NCBI GenBank assembly: GCA_937910785.1
Contig: CALDLG010000021.1
Location: 9,589-73,588, forward strand
DNA length: 64,000 bases
Reading direction: 5' to 3'
DNA from: an uncultured Lachnospiraceae bacterium
GTDB lineage: Bacteria; Bacillota; Clostridia; Lachnospirales; Lachnospiraceae
Below are positions 1 through 8,608 of the stretch, in pieces. The number at the start of each line of letters is the position of its first letter. Positions within the stretch are counted from its first letter, which is position 1. The notes beneath the pieces are model-generated. The model saw only the letters and a program-made list of their open reading frames with translations. It was not told the origin of the DNA and ran no database searches. A program made the translations under genes and the position numbers.

Positions 1-757
1 GATTGGTTCCGTAAGAGCCGGAACAGAAGGTCACACCGTTGTGCGGATTATCCACCATTTTCATCATGCGCAGGATATTCTTCTTATTGATGATGATACG
101 CGGAAGGCCGAATACACTCCATGCCGGATCGTCCGGATGGATCGCCATATTGATATCATATTTGTCACATACCGGCATGATCTTTTCCAGAAAATATTTC
201 AGATTCGCAAACAGCTTCTCATCGTCCACATCCCGATACATTTCAAACAGCTCTTTGACGCGCGCCATGCGCTCCGGCTCCCAGCCCGGCATCACCGTAC
301 CGTTCATATCACCCGCGATCGTCTCAAACATTTTCTCCGGATCGATCGCGTCCACCGCTTCCTGCGTATAGGCAAGCACCGTCGAACCATCCGCTCTTAC
401 ACGCGCAAGCTCCGTTCTTGTCCAGTCGAACACCGGCATAAAATTATAGCACACCATGTGAATATCTTCTTTTCCGAGGTTCTCCAGCGTTTCGATATAA
501 TTTGCAATATATTCTTCCCGCTCCGGCGCACCGGTCTTGATCGCATCGTGAATATTGACGCTCTCGATTCCCGAAAGCCGCAGGCCTGCCGCCTCTACTT
601 CTTCCTTCAACGCGTGAATGCGTTCCTGACTCCACGCTTCGCCGGGCGCGGTATCATACAGCGTCGAAATCACGCCCGTCACTCCCGGAATCTGCCGTAT
701 CTGCTTTAAAGTAACCGTATCAAATCCCGTTCCATACCACCGTAATGTCATTTCCAT
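1..757 (-). CDS. uxuA: Mannonate dehydratase, 5' part (runs off the left edge)
   Basis: Dehydrates D-mannonate to 2-keto-3-deoxygluconate in hexuronate (glucuronate) breakdown; cytoplasmic. The minus-strand translation begins MEMTLRWYGTGFDTVTLKQI and contains the family stretches GVTGVISTLYD, GLRLSGIESVNIHD and, at the edge, DNPHNGVTFCSGS, which carries the conserved metal-site neighbourhood of the UxuA family. About 252 residues are present; the C-terminal part lies outside the window. The start at 757 is chosen because AGGAGG lies 9 bases upstream; an in-frame ATG two codons later is less well placed. A consensus-like promoter lies upstream (815..842), and a divergent AraC regulator at 920 probably controls it. 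Identity is confident from the whole sequence pattern. Confidence 0.93.
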   Translation of the reverse strand, partial: MEMTLRWYGTGFDTVTLKQIRQIPGVTGVISTLYDTAPGEAWSQERIHALKEEVEAAGLRLSGIESVNIHDAIKTGAPEREEYIANYIETLENLGKEDIHMVCYNFMPVFDWTRTELARVRADGSTVLAYTQEAVDAIDPEKMFETIAGDMNGTVMPGWEPERMARVKELFEMYRDVDDEKLFANLKYFLEKIMPVCDKYDINMAIHPDDPAWSVFGLPRIIINKKNILRMMKMVDNPHNGVTFCSGSYGTN

Positions 758-814
758 TTTGATAACCCTCCTGTGAATACCCTGTTTGTAAAATACCCGT
801 TTTCAGTTGATCTC

Positions 815-842
815 ATTATACACGTTCGGAACCCGAAAACAA
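815..842 (-). promoter_or_regulatory. Promoter of the mannonate dehydratase gene
   Basis: On the minus strand TTGTTT (837-842) and a perfect TATAAT (815-820) are 16 bases apart, about 58 bases before the uxuA start. It sits in the 162-base divergent region shared with the AraC-type gene. Confidence 0.6.
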
Positions 843-919
843 ATTGGCATAATTGTTATTTATATTGCAAAAATTGCGGTTTCATGATACGGTAAAAGGG
901 AAGAAAATCAGGAGAGCTT

Positions 920-1819
920 ATGAGAAAAAATTTACAGACCGCATTCAGTCCCAGACAGTATATGCTGTCACAGGATTTTGAAATCTATTATTATAACGAT
1001 TCCCATCAGGACAGGCTTCGCAGTCAGGTCAAAGAGCATGCCCATGACTATTATGAATTCTATTTCTTTCTGGAGGGAAATGTCTCTCTTCGGATAGACG
1101 GAATTGAATATCCTCTGAAAGCAGGCCATATGGTACTGATCCCGCCGGGCGTTTCTCATCAGGCTGTCATCCATGATACACAGATTCCCTACCGCCGTTT
1201 CGTTTTCTGGGTCAGCGTTTCCTTTTACACGAAGCTTTCCGGAGAATCCGGAGATTATGTTTATCTGATGCGGAAAGCGGAAAAAGAAGGACGATATATT
1301 TCCTGCCATGACCCGATTTCCTTCAATGCCATGCAGTCCAAAATTTTCCGTCTGATCGAGGAAATCCACTCCGAACGTTTCGGTAAAACGGCTCAGCTCT
1401 CTCTCTGCGTGCAGGATCTGCTGCTCCATCTGAATCGGACTGCCTATGAAAAGGAACATCCGAATACCGCAGACAAAGAGCAGGGTCTGTACAGGCACCT
1501 GCTCCAGTATATCGAAACCCATCTGGACGAAGACCTTACCCTGGACAGCCTGGCCCGGCAGTTTTATGTCAGCAAATATCATATCGCCCATGTGTTCAAG
1601 GAAAATCTCGGACTTTCCGTCCATCGCTATATTACGAAAAAACGGCTTGCCATGTGCCGGGACGCTATTTCCGGTCATCAGGAAATCGGCGAAGCCTGTC
1701 TGCTATGCGGTTTTAAGGATTATTCCAGCTTCTTCCGCTCCTTCAAAAAAGAATACGGCATGTCTCCCAGAGAATATAAAGCCCGCTTTCTGTCGGAAAC
1801 GCTGCAGACCGACCTTTAA
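920..1819 (+). CDS. AraC family transcriptional regulator
   Basis: A 299-residue cytoplasmic DNA-binding regulator. The N-terminal half (about residues 25-110) is a cupin-type sugar-sensing domain, with HAHDYYEFYFFLEG and the PLKAGHMVLIPPGVSHQ strand typical of AraC sensors. The C-terminal 100 residues carry two helix-turn-helix motifs (LTLDSLARQFYVSKYHIAHVF and IGEACLLCGFKDYSSFFRSFKK) ending in the family signature GMSPREYK. GGAGAGCTT precedes the ATG. It is divergent from the mannonate dehydratase gene, so a role in controlling hexuronate use is likely but inferred only from position. Confidence 0.9.
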   Translation: MRKNLQTAFSPRQYMLSQDFEIYYYNDSHQDRLRSQVKEHAHDYYEFYFFLEGNVSLRIDGIEYPLKAGHMVLIPPGVSHQAVIHDTQIPYRRFVFWVSVSFYTKLSGESGDYVYLMRKAEKEGRYISCHDPISFNAMQSKIFRLIEEIHSERFGKTAQLSLCVQDLLLHLNRTAYEKEHPNTADKEQGLYRHLLQYIETHLDEDLTLDSLARQFYVSKYHIAHVFKENLGLSVHRYITKKRLAMCRDAISGHQEIGEACLLCGFKDYSSFFRSFKKEYGMSPREYKARFLSETLQTDL

Positions 1820-4029
1820 ATAAACGTATCATCTCTTAAAGCTTCCGCCAGATTGATTTTACGCACATTCCGCCATGCAAGGAAATACGCGGACGCCACG
1901 TCACAAAGAACGGCCAGCATAAAAACCGCAATGGGAACAAACGGCGCCTCTGCCAGAAATTCTCCCACATCAACATAACTCATCTTTAACATATATCCTA
2001 CGGCAATTACTGCCGGCGGAAGCGTCAGCAGAATCGGCCGGCACGCTATGACGGCCGCCTCGATGCAGAACATTTTCCGTATTCCGCCGGGTGTCAGTCC
2101 GACCGACAGATACCTTGCAAGTTCTCTTTTTCTCTGACGGACAAAACCAAGTGTATTGGAAAATACATTTCCGATGCCGATCATCGCAAGCAGGACACAG
2201 AAACCGCCAAAAATTGCCATCATACCCTGTATCATCCTGTTGCTCGAATCATATTCCTGTATACGGTTCTCACTTTCCAGCCTGTAAGTCCGGCCGATCA
2301 GCAGTTCAATCCGGTCCTGTATCGCATGCAGGCCCTCCTGTGTCACATTTTCTCCTCCAAGGACACGAATAGAAAGATCCGCCTCCGTCCCTCCGATCTG
2401 TCCCCCGACTTCTTTCCATAAAGAGACCGGCATGAAATGCACGAGCTCGTAATAATCAAGGGTCGCATATTCCTCCCGCAAAACAGGAACCTCATCCGTA
2501 TATGACAGAACCGGAATTTCCGCCGTCATTTCTTCGTTATCTGCGCATCTTAAAACGCTTACCACACCCTGCGTCCCGATATAGGGCAGAAAAACCGGGT
2601 GCCTGAAATCCTGATTGGTCACATCACGAATCCGGTTTAATATCACTGCCCCGTCAAGCCGCGGCAAAATGCCAATCTGCTCACAGTAATCCCAAAAACT
2701 CTGATCATCCATTATCACAATCGGCGCATTTACCATCCACCCGCCGTCAGCCTTATGAACATAACGATCCGGCGCATGGGAAAAACCGCCAAAGCCCTTC
2801 ATCTCTTCGCTTATTTCTTCCTCCGTCATCATCCTTTTTGCAGCTGCTTTCTGATACACAACGACACTTTCTGCTCCGGTAAGCCCCTGAATTTCTTCGG
2901 TTTCCGCAAAAGAAGCCACATCCGCATCTTTCACCGTAACCATGATATCCCATACATTCTGATATCTTGCAAAATAAGTCTCCCGCGTGCTGATCCCGGA
3001 CAGGGTAAAAAAGCACTGCATTATGGTAAATGCCAGAGAGGAAAGAACAAATGACCAGGAGGCCGTCCGCAGGGCTTTTTTCTGCGCCTTCAGCGCATTG
3101 CCGGCCAGTTCTCCCTCTACCCCGAATAAAAACCGGAGAAAAGGAGAGTTCCTTCTGCGCTTTAAATGGATCTCCTCCGTATTTTTCATCGCCTCAAGCG
3201 GTGTCAGCCTGCTTAGTTTTCCTGCCGGAAGCCAGGCGGAAATCCATATCGTTGCAACCGTCACACACCATGTCAGCACAAATACAAGCGGATGATAGCC
3301 GGGAGCCGCTCCATGCCTTCCCGCAATATCGCTGCCAGGCAGAAGATTGGACAGCCGCGTCAGCCCCATGCTCCCCGCAATGCCGAGCAGATTCCCCGTA
3401 AGAAGGGGTACTGCACAGAGAACAGCCGCCTCCTGCAAAAGACATTTTCGTATTTGTCCCGGCGTGGCGCCGACACTTGAAAAAATGCCCAACTGATGAA
3501 TCCGCGCGTTCATGGACACCGCAAAGGCATTGTGTATGATTACAATCAATGAAAACGACGATAACGCCGTTATCAGAATAAACAGCGGAAATACCAGGCG
3601 TGGCGCCGTATCCTTCGAATCGCGGATCAGATACATCGCCAGAAGCTGATAATTATATACGGCCGTTTCCGGCAAAACCCCGGCCAATTCAGCAATCCGG
3701 GGCGTATCGGCCAAAACCCTTCCATAATCTTCAAAGTAAAGATCTACGGCCGTTTCCCTTCCTTTACTTTCCTTTTCATTTACCACCGCAATCTTTACGC
3801 TGGCATAATTCCTGACGGCTTCTATCTCTTCCTGATCAAACTCTCCGATAATCCGGCTCTGCCAGCCGCCTTCTTCCAGCACAATTCTTTCGACCTCATA
3901 TTTCCACGCATTATAAAATAATCCGCAAAGCAAAGACAGAAACAGTGCCGAAACAAAAGCCGACAGTCTGACGGTAAGGCTCGATGAACCGTTATTTCCG
4001 ATATAATTCAGAGAATCGTTTTTCCACAT
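1816..4029 (-). CDS. FtsX-like ABC transporter permease
   Basis: A 737-residue membrane component of an ABC exporter or sensor complex. It has a transmembrane helix at about 20-41, an extracytoplasmic stretch to about 140, then three helices (about 145-170, 195-220, 245-270) forming the first FtsX domain. A further helix near 330 is followed by a large outer domain of roughly 250 residues, and three helices from about 605 to 725 form the second FtsX domain. This duplicated layout is that of antimicrobial-peptide-type (Bce/Vex-like) and MacB-related permeases. It follows the ATPase gene by 12 bases and is probably co-transcribed with it. Its last bases overlap the convergent AraC gene end by 4 bases. 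Substrate is unknown; the neighbouring two-component system suggests a peptide or cell-envelope stressor. Confidence 0.85.
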   Translation of the reverse strand: MWKNDSLNYIGNNGSSSLTVRLSAFVSALFLSLLCGLFYNAWKYEVERIVLEEGGWQSRIIGEFDQEEIEAVRNYASVKIAVVNEKESKGRETAVDLYFEDYGRVLADTPRIAELAGVLPETAVYNYQLLAMYLIRDSKDTAPRLVFPLFILITALSSFSLIVIIHNAFAVSMNARIHQLGIFSSVGATPGQIRKCLLQEAAVLCAVPLLTGNLLGIAGSMGLTRLSNLLPGSDIAGRHGAAPGYHPLVFVLTWCVTVATIWISAWLPAGKLSRLTPLEAMKNTEEIHLKRRRNSPFLRFLFGVEGELAGNALKAQKKALRTASWSFVLSSLAFTIMQCFFTLSGISTRETYFARYQNVWDIMVTVKDADVASFAETEEIQGLTGAESVVVYQKAAAKRMMTEEEISEEMKGFGGFSHAPDRYVHKADGGWMVNAPIVIMDDQSFWDYCEQIGILPRLDGAVILNRIRDVTNQDFRHPVFLPYIGTQGVVSVLRCADNEEMTAEIPVLSYTDEVPVLREEYATLDYYELVHFMPVSLWKEVGGQIGGTEADLSIRVLGGENVTQEGLHAIQDRIELLIGRTYRLESENRIQEYDSSNRMIQGMMAIFGGFCVLLAMIGIGNVFSNTLGFVRQRKRELARYLSVGLTPGGIRKMFCIEAAVIACRPILLTLPPAVIAVGYMLKMSYVDVGEFLAEAPFVPIAVFMLAVLCDVASAYFLAWRNVRKINLAEALRDDTFI

Positions 4030-4041
4030 ATCATTTCGCTG

Positions 4042-4746
4042 TCATGCGTTTTCATGCAGCGATTTCACCTCCCTTCGCTCATCACTGATGATACGCCCGT
4101 CTTCTACGGTAATAATGCGCTCCGCCTCCAGAGCCGCCTTTTCATCGTGCGTAATCAGCAGTATCGTCTGTTCCAGATTTCGATTTGTCAGCTTCAGCAT
4201 ATCGATAACCTCTTTGGAATTTTCCCGGTCCAGATTTCCGGTCGGTTCATCCGCCAGAAGCAGCGCCGGCCGATAGATCAACGCGCGCGCAATCGCAGCT
4301 CTCTGCTGCTGGCCTCCCGACAGCTGATTCGGCAAAGCCTCAAGCCGTTCGGAAATACCAAGGGCGCCGACCACTTTCTCAAAATATTCCATATCAGGTT
4401 TTTTCTTATCGAGCGCAAGAGGCATGAGTATATTTTTCCGCACGGTCAGAGTTGGAATCAGGTTGTAAAACTGATACACCAGCCCCACCTTTCTTCGGCG
4501 GAAAATTGCCGTCTGTGTCTGATTCAGTCCGGAAAGCTCTGTTCCGTCTATCACAACCTTCCCTTCCGTCGGTTTATCCACACTCCCAAGAATATGCAGC
4601 AGCGTGGATTTGCCGGAACCGGATGCCCCGACAATTGCCACGAATTCCCCCCTGCTGACCGACAGATCAATTCCGTTCAGCGCCGTTACCTGATTTGTTC
4701 CGGAGCCATATATTTTTTTTACTCCTTCACATCTTAAAATCTCCAT
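4042..4746 (-). CDS. ABC transporter ATP-binding protein (LolD/MacB/BceA type)
   Basis: The 234-residue nucleotide-binding partner of the FtsX permease. Visible motifs are Walker A GASGSGKST (40-48), the Q-loop in VYQFYN (Q92), the signature LSGGQQQR (142-149), Walker B ALLLADEP (161-168) with catalytic Glu, and the H-loop LLITHDE. The start at 4746 (MEILRCEGVKK) is preferred over an upstream ATG at 4803 because ATPases of this group begin close to this point. A promoter with the same regulator-like motif as the response-regulator operon lies at 4849..4880, partly inside the end of the kinase gene. This implies that transporter expression is switched by the adjacent two-component system. Confidence 0.92.
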   Translation of the reverse strand: MEILRCEGVKKIYGSGTNQVTALNGIDLSVSRGEFVAIVGASGSGKSTLLHILGSVDKPTEGKVVIDGTELSGLNQTQTAIFRRRKVGLVYQFYNLIPTLTVRKNILMPLALDKKKPDMEYFEKVVGALGISERLEALPNQLSGGQQQRAAIARALIYRPALLLADEPTGNLDRENSKEVIDMLKLTNRNLEQTILLITHDEKAALEAERIITVEDGRIISDERREVKSLHENA

Positions 4747-4819
4747 TTCAATCACCCTGCCTTTCAAAACCTGCGATGTGAATACGCAGATACACTTCTC
4801 CATGTGCCGGACACATATG

Positions 4820-4837
4820 ACTGCGGCCGCCGCAGTT
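4820..4837. repeat. GC-rich hairpin in the ABC operon leader
   Basis: ACTGCGGC and GCCGCAGT are separated by one base, a perfect 8-base-pair inverted repeat between the promoter and the ATPase start. It might stabilise the leader or attenuate transcription; no U-tract follows, so a simple terminator is unlikely. Confidence 0.4.
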
Positions 4838-4848
4838 CTTACAAATAC

Positions 4849-4880
4849 AGTATAGCAGAGGAAAGTTACAGCTCAGTGAC
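4849..4880 (-). promoter_or_regulatory. Promoter and putative response-regulator site of the ABC transporter operon
   Basis: On the minus strand GTCAC (4876-4880) and GTAAC (4865-4869) repeat with an 11-base offset, followed 10 bases later by the -10 element TATACT (4849-4854). The arrangement and spacing are identical to those at 6784..6815. The first half-site overlaps the stop codon of the histidine kinase gene. No good -35 box is present, as expected for an activated promoter. Confidence 0.6.
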
Positions 4881-6090
4881 AATAGAAACGAATTTCAAAA
4901 AGCGCTCCGCCTTCCGGTTTATTCTCTGCCCGAATCGTTCCATTCTGACGCTCGATGATCTCCTTTGACAGAGCCAGTCCGATTCCGATGCCGTTCTCTC
5001 CTGCATTTTTTCCTCTGTAGAACCGTTCAAACAGGTGCGGAATATCCTCTTTCGCAAGCCCTTCCCCATCGTCCTGAATCAGAATCTCCGTATATAAGGA
5101 ATTCTGTATACAGGAACAATGTACCGTTCCCCCACGATTGTGCTCCATACAGTTTTTCATCACATTCATAAATGCTTCCATCGTCCAGTCCAGATCGGCA
5201 ATGACTGACATCTCACCGCACTCCTCCACCTCAATGGACGTACCGGAACCGGCGGACAATTCCTGCAGATTATCCGCCGCAAGAACGAGTATGGTGTAAA
5301 TATCCGTTTCTTCCTTTCTCAGCGGCAGTGTACCGGCATCGATACAGGACAGCACAAGCAGCGCTTCTTCCAGATGCGTAAGCCGCAAAAGCTGTTTCTC
5401 CATCTGCTCCGTATACTTCACAGGCAGACAGGCCGCATCGGAAAAATTCTGTCCGTCAAAATCCTGACGCATCATCTGGACGGACAGGGAAATTGCCGTA
5501 ATCGGCGTTTTGATCTGATGTGCGATATTGGACAGATTCTGCGCAAAATCATTTTTGGCCTGCACCGCTGCCTCTTTCGTCCGATAGAGAAATGTCACCG
5601 TCTTGTATATTTCATCCTCCAGTTTGGAAAAATCATCCTCTCCGGGCGCTTTGAGGAGACGCGCTCTGCCGGCATGAGCCTCCCGCAGATAATCTGCCAG
5701 CGCCTGAATCCGCAGCGCTTCTGCTTTATTCCGCCGGACAAACGTGATGAGAAAAAGAAAAACCCCCGCCGCTGCCCCTGCTGCCGCCCAAAGAGCCCCT
5801 TTTCCGTCATTCGAAACCGAAAAATCCGGACTCCGGTATCCCAACGCAGATAAAATCTCATCCGCCTCCGCGCCGTCCGGAGCTCCTCCCGTATATTCCT
5901 TCAACGCGGAAGCAATCACTTTTTCCGTTTCCGGTTCCTGCCTGACAATTTCCCATAGGATATCATTCAGCCGGTGAAACCAAAGCCTGCTGTCATAATA
6001 AGAAACAAGCATGGCGGAGACCGCGGCGGCAATCAGACCTGCGGATATTACGGCCCCCAGAGTAATCAGCATATTTTTTCGTCCGCTCAT
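4873..6090 (-). CDS. Sensor histidine kinase
   Basis: A 405-residue membrane kinase. It has helices at about 9-31 and 99-118 around a short 65-residue outer loop, then an amphipathic linker and a dimerisation domain with phospho-acceptor H191 in IAHQIKTP. The ATPase domain shows the N box (NVMKNCMEHN, near 310), the G1 box DDGEGL, the F box LFERFYRG and the G2 box GIGIGLALSKEI. It overlaps the response regulator gene by ATGA, so the two are translationally coupled. Pairing with an FtsX-type ABC transporter resembles the BceS/VraS-type peptide-sensing modules, although those kinases usually have a shorter outer loop. Confidence 0.9.
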   Translation of the reverse strand: MSGRKNMLITLGAVISAGLIAAAVSAMLVSYYDSRLWFHRLNDILWEIVRQEPETEKVIASALKEYTGGAPDGAEADEILSALGYRSPDFSVSNDGKGALWAAAGAAAGVFLFLITFVRRNKAEALRIQALADYLREAHAGRARLLKAPGEDDFSKLEDEIYKTVTFLYRTKEAAVQAKNDFAQNLSNIAHQIKTPITAISLSVQMMRQDFDGQNFSDAACLPVKYTEQMEKQLLRLTHLEEALLVLSCIDAGTLPLRKEETDIYTILVLAADNLQELSAGSGTSIEVEECGEMSVIADLDWTMEAFMNVMKNCMEHNRGGTVHCSCIQNSLYTEILIQDDGEGLAKEDIPHLFERFYRGKNAGENGIGIGLALSKEIIERQNGTIRAENKPEGGALFEIRFYCH

Positions 6091-6758
6091 TTCGTATCCT
6101 CCATGCGATATCCCACGCTTCTTACCGTTTTCAGACAGGCGGGCTGATGAAGTTTATCCCGCAGCCGTTTCATCGTCACCGTCAACGTGTTATCGTTCAC
6201 ATAGTTCCCGTTTATGTCCCACACCTGCTCTAAGATCTTTTCTCTGGTAACCGTCTTCCCTTTGTTCCGCATCAGATAGAAAAGCAGCTGGTATTCCGCC
6301 GCGCTCAAACCAATTTCCTCTGCATGAAGGGAAACTCTCCGGCGGTCTGCGTCAAGCATAATTCCGTCACAGGACAGATATTGTCCGGCCGCATTACCGG
6401 TTCTGCGAAGCAGTGCCTGAATCCTCGAATACAATACTTCCAGCGCAAAGGGCTTCACCACATAATCGTCCGCGCCATTCTGAAAACCCGAAACGATATC
6501 TGCGGAATCCCCCCGGACTGTCAGAAAAATAACCGGCAGTTCTTTCCAGTTACCACGAATCCACCGACACAGGCCGTCCCCCCGTCCGTCCGGCATATTC
6601 CAGTCCAACAAAACCACCGCCGGCACATGTTCCGTCAAAGCATGCCTTGCGTCGGCCAGTGTGCCGCATATCCTTACCCGAAAATCTTTCCGCTCCAGAT
6701 ATTCTTTTACGGCAGATGCGATGTTTACATCATCCTCAATATAATATAAATCTTTCAT
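6087..6758 (-). CDS. OmpR family response regulator
   Basis: A 223-residue DNA-binding regulator. The receiver domain has the acidic pair near residues 9-10, phospho-acceptor D52 in LLDWNMPDG, a conserved Thr in FLTVRG and Lys in VVKPF. The C-terminal winged helix includes LSAAEYQLLFYLMRNKGKTVTREKIL and VTMKRLRDKL. AGAGGGG precedes the ATG. The direct repeat GTCAC/GTAAC upstream of its own promoter and upstream of the ABC transporter is the likely binding site, implying autoregulation and control of the transporter. Confidence 0.92.
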   Translation of the reverse strand: MKDLYYIEDDVNIASAVKEYLERKDFRVRICGTLADARHALTEHVPAVVLLDWNMPDGRGDGLCRWIRGNWKELPVIFLTVRGDSADIVSGFQNGADDYVVKPFALEVLYSRIQALLRRTGNAAGQYLSCDGIMLDADRRRVSLHAEEIGLSAAEYQLLFYLMRNKGKTVTREKILEQVWDINGNYVNDNTLTVTMKRLRDKLHQPACLKTVRSVGYRMEDTK

Positions 6759-6783
6759 CGTTCGTCCCCTCTCTTCCGAATCC

Positions 6784-6815
6784 AGTATAGCAGTAAAAAG
6801 TTACGGTTTCGTGAC
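6784..6815 (-). promoter_or_regulatory. Promoter and putative autoregulatory site of the two-component operon
   Basis: On the minus strand GTCAC (6811-6815), GTAAC (6800-6804) and TATACT (6784-6789) occur with the same spacing as at 4849..4880. About 29 of 39 positions agree between the two regions when aligned by eye. Confidence 0.6.
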
Positions 6816-6880
6816 TGCCGTCCCTCCCGGAACGGGACGCAATTCGATTCCTGTATCATTCCCGTTCCTGTATTCCTCCT

Positions 6881-6908
6881 CGCAATCTTTTTTCAAAAAA
6901 AGATTGCG
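6881..6908. repeat. Perfect palindrome in the RR/MerR divergent region
   Basis: CGCAATC plus six T, one C, seven A and GATTGCG form a near-perfect 13-base-pair inverted repeat. It lies in the 316-base region between the two divergent transcription units (6759-7074). The rest of that region shows only the promoter at 6784..6815 and the MerR ribosome site. Its role (operator, cruciform or terminator-like hairpin) is not evident. Confidence 0.5.
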
Positions 6909-7074
6909 AAAATGCGCAGAATATGTCATAGTAGAATCAGAAACTATATCATAGTGTCAGAGTTTTGTGAAGGAATCATCTTCTCTGGCAAAAAACAGAA
7001 CCTGCGCAGCGAACGGCGCTTACTTCCCGTTTTTGCGCTTTCCTGTCAAACAATACATCCGAAGGGAGTCCTCT

Positions 7075-7905
7075 ATGAGCCAATACTTATCCATCGGCAA
7101 AGTCTCCAAACTAAAAAATGTCAGCATCAAATCCCTGCGGTATTATGACCGGATCGGCATCTTAAAGCCAGCTTTCGTCAATGCTGAAACGAACTACCGG
7201 TACTATACGGAAGAACAGCTCTATCTTCTGGACGCCATTACACTCTGTATCAAACTGGGGATTCCATTAAAAGATCTGAATCACTATGTAGAAAACGATT
7301 CCATCAACCTGCAGAAACTGCTTTATGACGGCAAGATCCTTGCCGAAGAAAAAATATTGGAAATACATAAATGCCTGGAAGCGTTACAGGAAACATTGCG
7401 GCAGCTCTCCGTCTCCGAAAGCGGCCTGGCCAGAATCCCGGAAAGCAGGTCGGGCCTCATGCTGCCGGACGGCTTCTACCAAAGCACGCTGCAGGCACGC
7501 ACGATATTAACCGTACCATTAGAGGAGATTGATACGCCCAAATATTACGGACAGCATATCCTGAAGCTGTTCGTTACCGCACAACAGCTGGGCATCAGCG
7601 TCTCCTACCCCTCCGGCGTCCTGCATGAATATCAGGACGGCTCCCTGACACGACATATGTTCCTGCTCGTAAATACAGGAAACGGACAGCCCTCCCCTTC
7701 CCAAACGGCAGGAGGCGCCATCCGCACCCTTCCGGCAGGAGATTACATCTGCCGCAAAATCTCTACCCATATGGCAGGCTCTGTGCGGGATGAGATGAAG
7801 GAAGTTCTGAAAGGCGATTCCTTCCATATCATAGAAACCGATACCTCCTCCGCCCAAAACAAAAAGGACGGATATCCTTTCGAACTGCAGTATCCGACAG
7901 CGTAA
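7075..7905 (+). CDS. MerR family transcriptional regulator with C-terminal effector domain
   Basis: A 276-residue regulator. The N-terminal winged helix (YLSIGKVSKLKNVSIKSLRYYDRIGILKP) and the following LYLLDAITLCIKLGIPLKDL helix are typical MerR elements. A coiled coil near 75-115 is followed by a C-terminal domain of about 150 residues that resembles GyrI-like small-molecule binding domains of BmrR/TipAL-type regulators. ATG at 7075 is chosen because GAAGGGAG lies 6 bases upstream and the HTH begins at once; a longer frame opens at 6967 without homology. It converges with the radical SAM gene, 9 bases away. The ligand is unknown, and no adjacent exporter reveals it. Confidence 0.85.
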   Translation: MSQYLSIGKVSKLKNVSIKSLRYYDRIGILKPAFVNAETNYRYYTEEQLYLLDAITLCIKLGIPLKDLNHYVENDSINLQKLLYDGKILAEEKILEIHKCLEALQETLRQLSVSESGLARIPESRSGLMLPDGFYQSTLQARTILTVPLEEIDTPKYYGQHILKLFVTAQQLGISVSYPSGVLHEYQDGSLTRHMFLLVNTGNGQPSPSQTAGGAIRTLPAGDYICRKISTHMAGSVRDEMKEVLKGDSFHIIETDTSSAQNKKDGYPFELQYPTA

Positions 7906-7914
7906 GCCTCAGCA

Positions 7915-8517
7915 TCAGTCCTCAAACGGCCTGATGCGATAGGTCACGCCAAGCCTGTCACAGATCTCCCTGCACTGCTTCTCTTCCGCCTCCGTAATCG
8001 TCGTCGCAACAGTCGTCAGAACGACATTCGGAACATATTTGCTCACATTCCCTGCGAAGCGAAGCATTGCCTCATGGGACCGTATTCCGAACCTGCTCCG
8101 GGTCAGTTTGAGGTATTCCTCCGCATCCGGCGTATTCAGGCTGATGGATATCGTATCGACCAGTCCCTCGTACATGGGAGCCGTATCTTTTCCCCAGATC
8201 AGGTCGGACAGACCGTTCGTATTCAGCCGTACCGGAATATGAAACGTTCTTCCGGCATATTCCGCCACCTTCAGAAGATCCTCCAGCCGCTCCGTCGGTT
8301 CCCCGAAACCGCAGAAAACCAATTCTCCGTATTTCGTCATATCAAACCGCTCAAATTCTGCAATAATCTCTTCCACTTCCGGTTCCCGCTCCAGCCACAG
8401 GCTGCCGGAATGATTCATCTCGTCCATCGTCTGCCTCAGACAGAATGTACAGGAACAGGGACATCTGTTCGTCATATTCACATATAAATTATCATGCACT
8501 TCATATAATATTACCAT
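7915..8517 (-). CDS. TatD-associated radical SAM protein
   Basis: A 200-residue radical SAM enzyme. The [4Fe-4S]-binding CX3CX2C motif is C19, C23 and C26 in NRCPCSCTFC, followed by the SAM-binding strand VFCGFGEPTER and later LNTNGL. Small size, the leading NLYVNMTNRC stretch and the ending RIRPFED match the family usually found beside or fused to TatD nucleases (TIGR04038 as I recall it). No tatD gene is visible in this window. The reaction is not known. It lies 91 bases downstream of the pyridoxamine kinase gene on the same strand and could share its transcript. Confidence 0.75.
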   Translation of the reverse strand: MVILYEVHDNLYVNMTNRCPCSCTFCLRQTMDEMNHSGSLWLEREPEVEEIIAEFERFDMTKYGELVFCGFGEPTERLEDLLKVAEYAGRTFHIPVRLNTNGLSDLIWGKDTAPMYEGLVDTISISLNTPDAEEYLKLTRSRFGIRSHEAMLRFAGNVSKYVPNVVLTTVATTITEAEEKQCREICDRLGVTYRIRPFED

Positions 8518-8608
8518 CTGATTCCGTTCTCCATTCCGGGAAATATTCTCTTTCCCACTCAGTCATTTTTATACGGCCTTCGGCATACTTCCCATCCGGC
8601 CCGTTATC

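Noticed and set aside
41..709. A 222-codon plus-strand frame.
   Set aside because: It is antisense to the mannonate dehydratase gene and rich in His, Arg and Ile from reversed codons; no homology or ribosome site.
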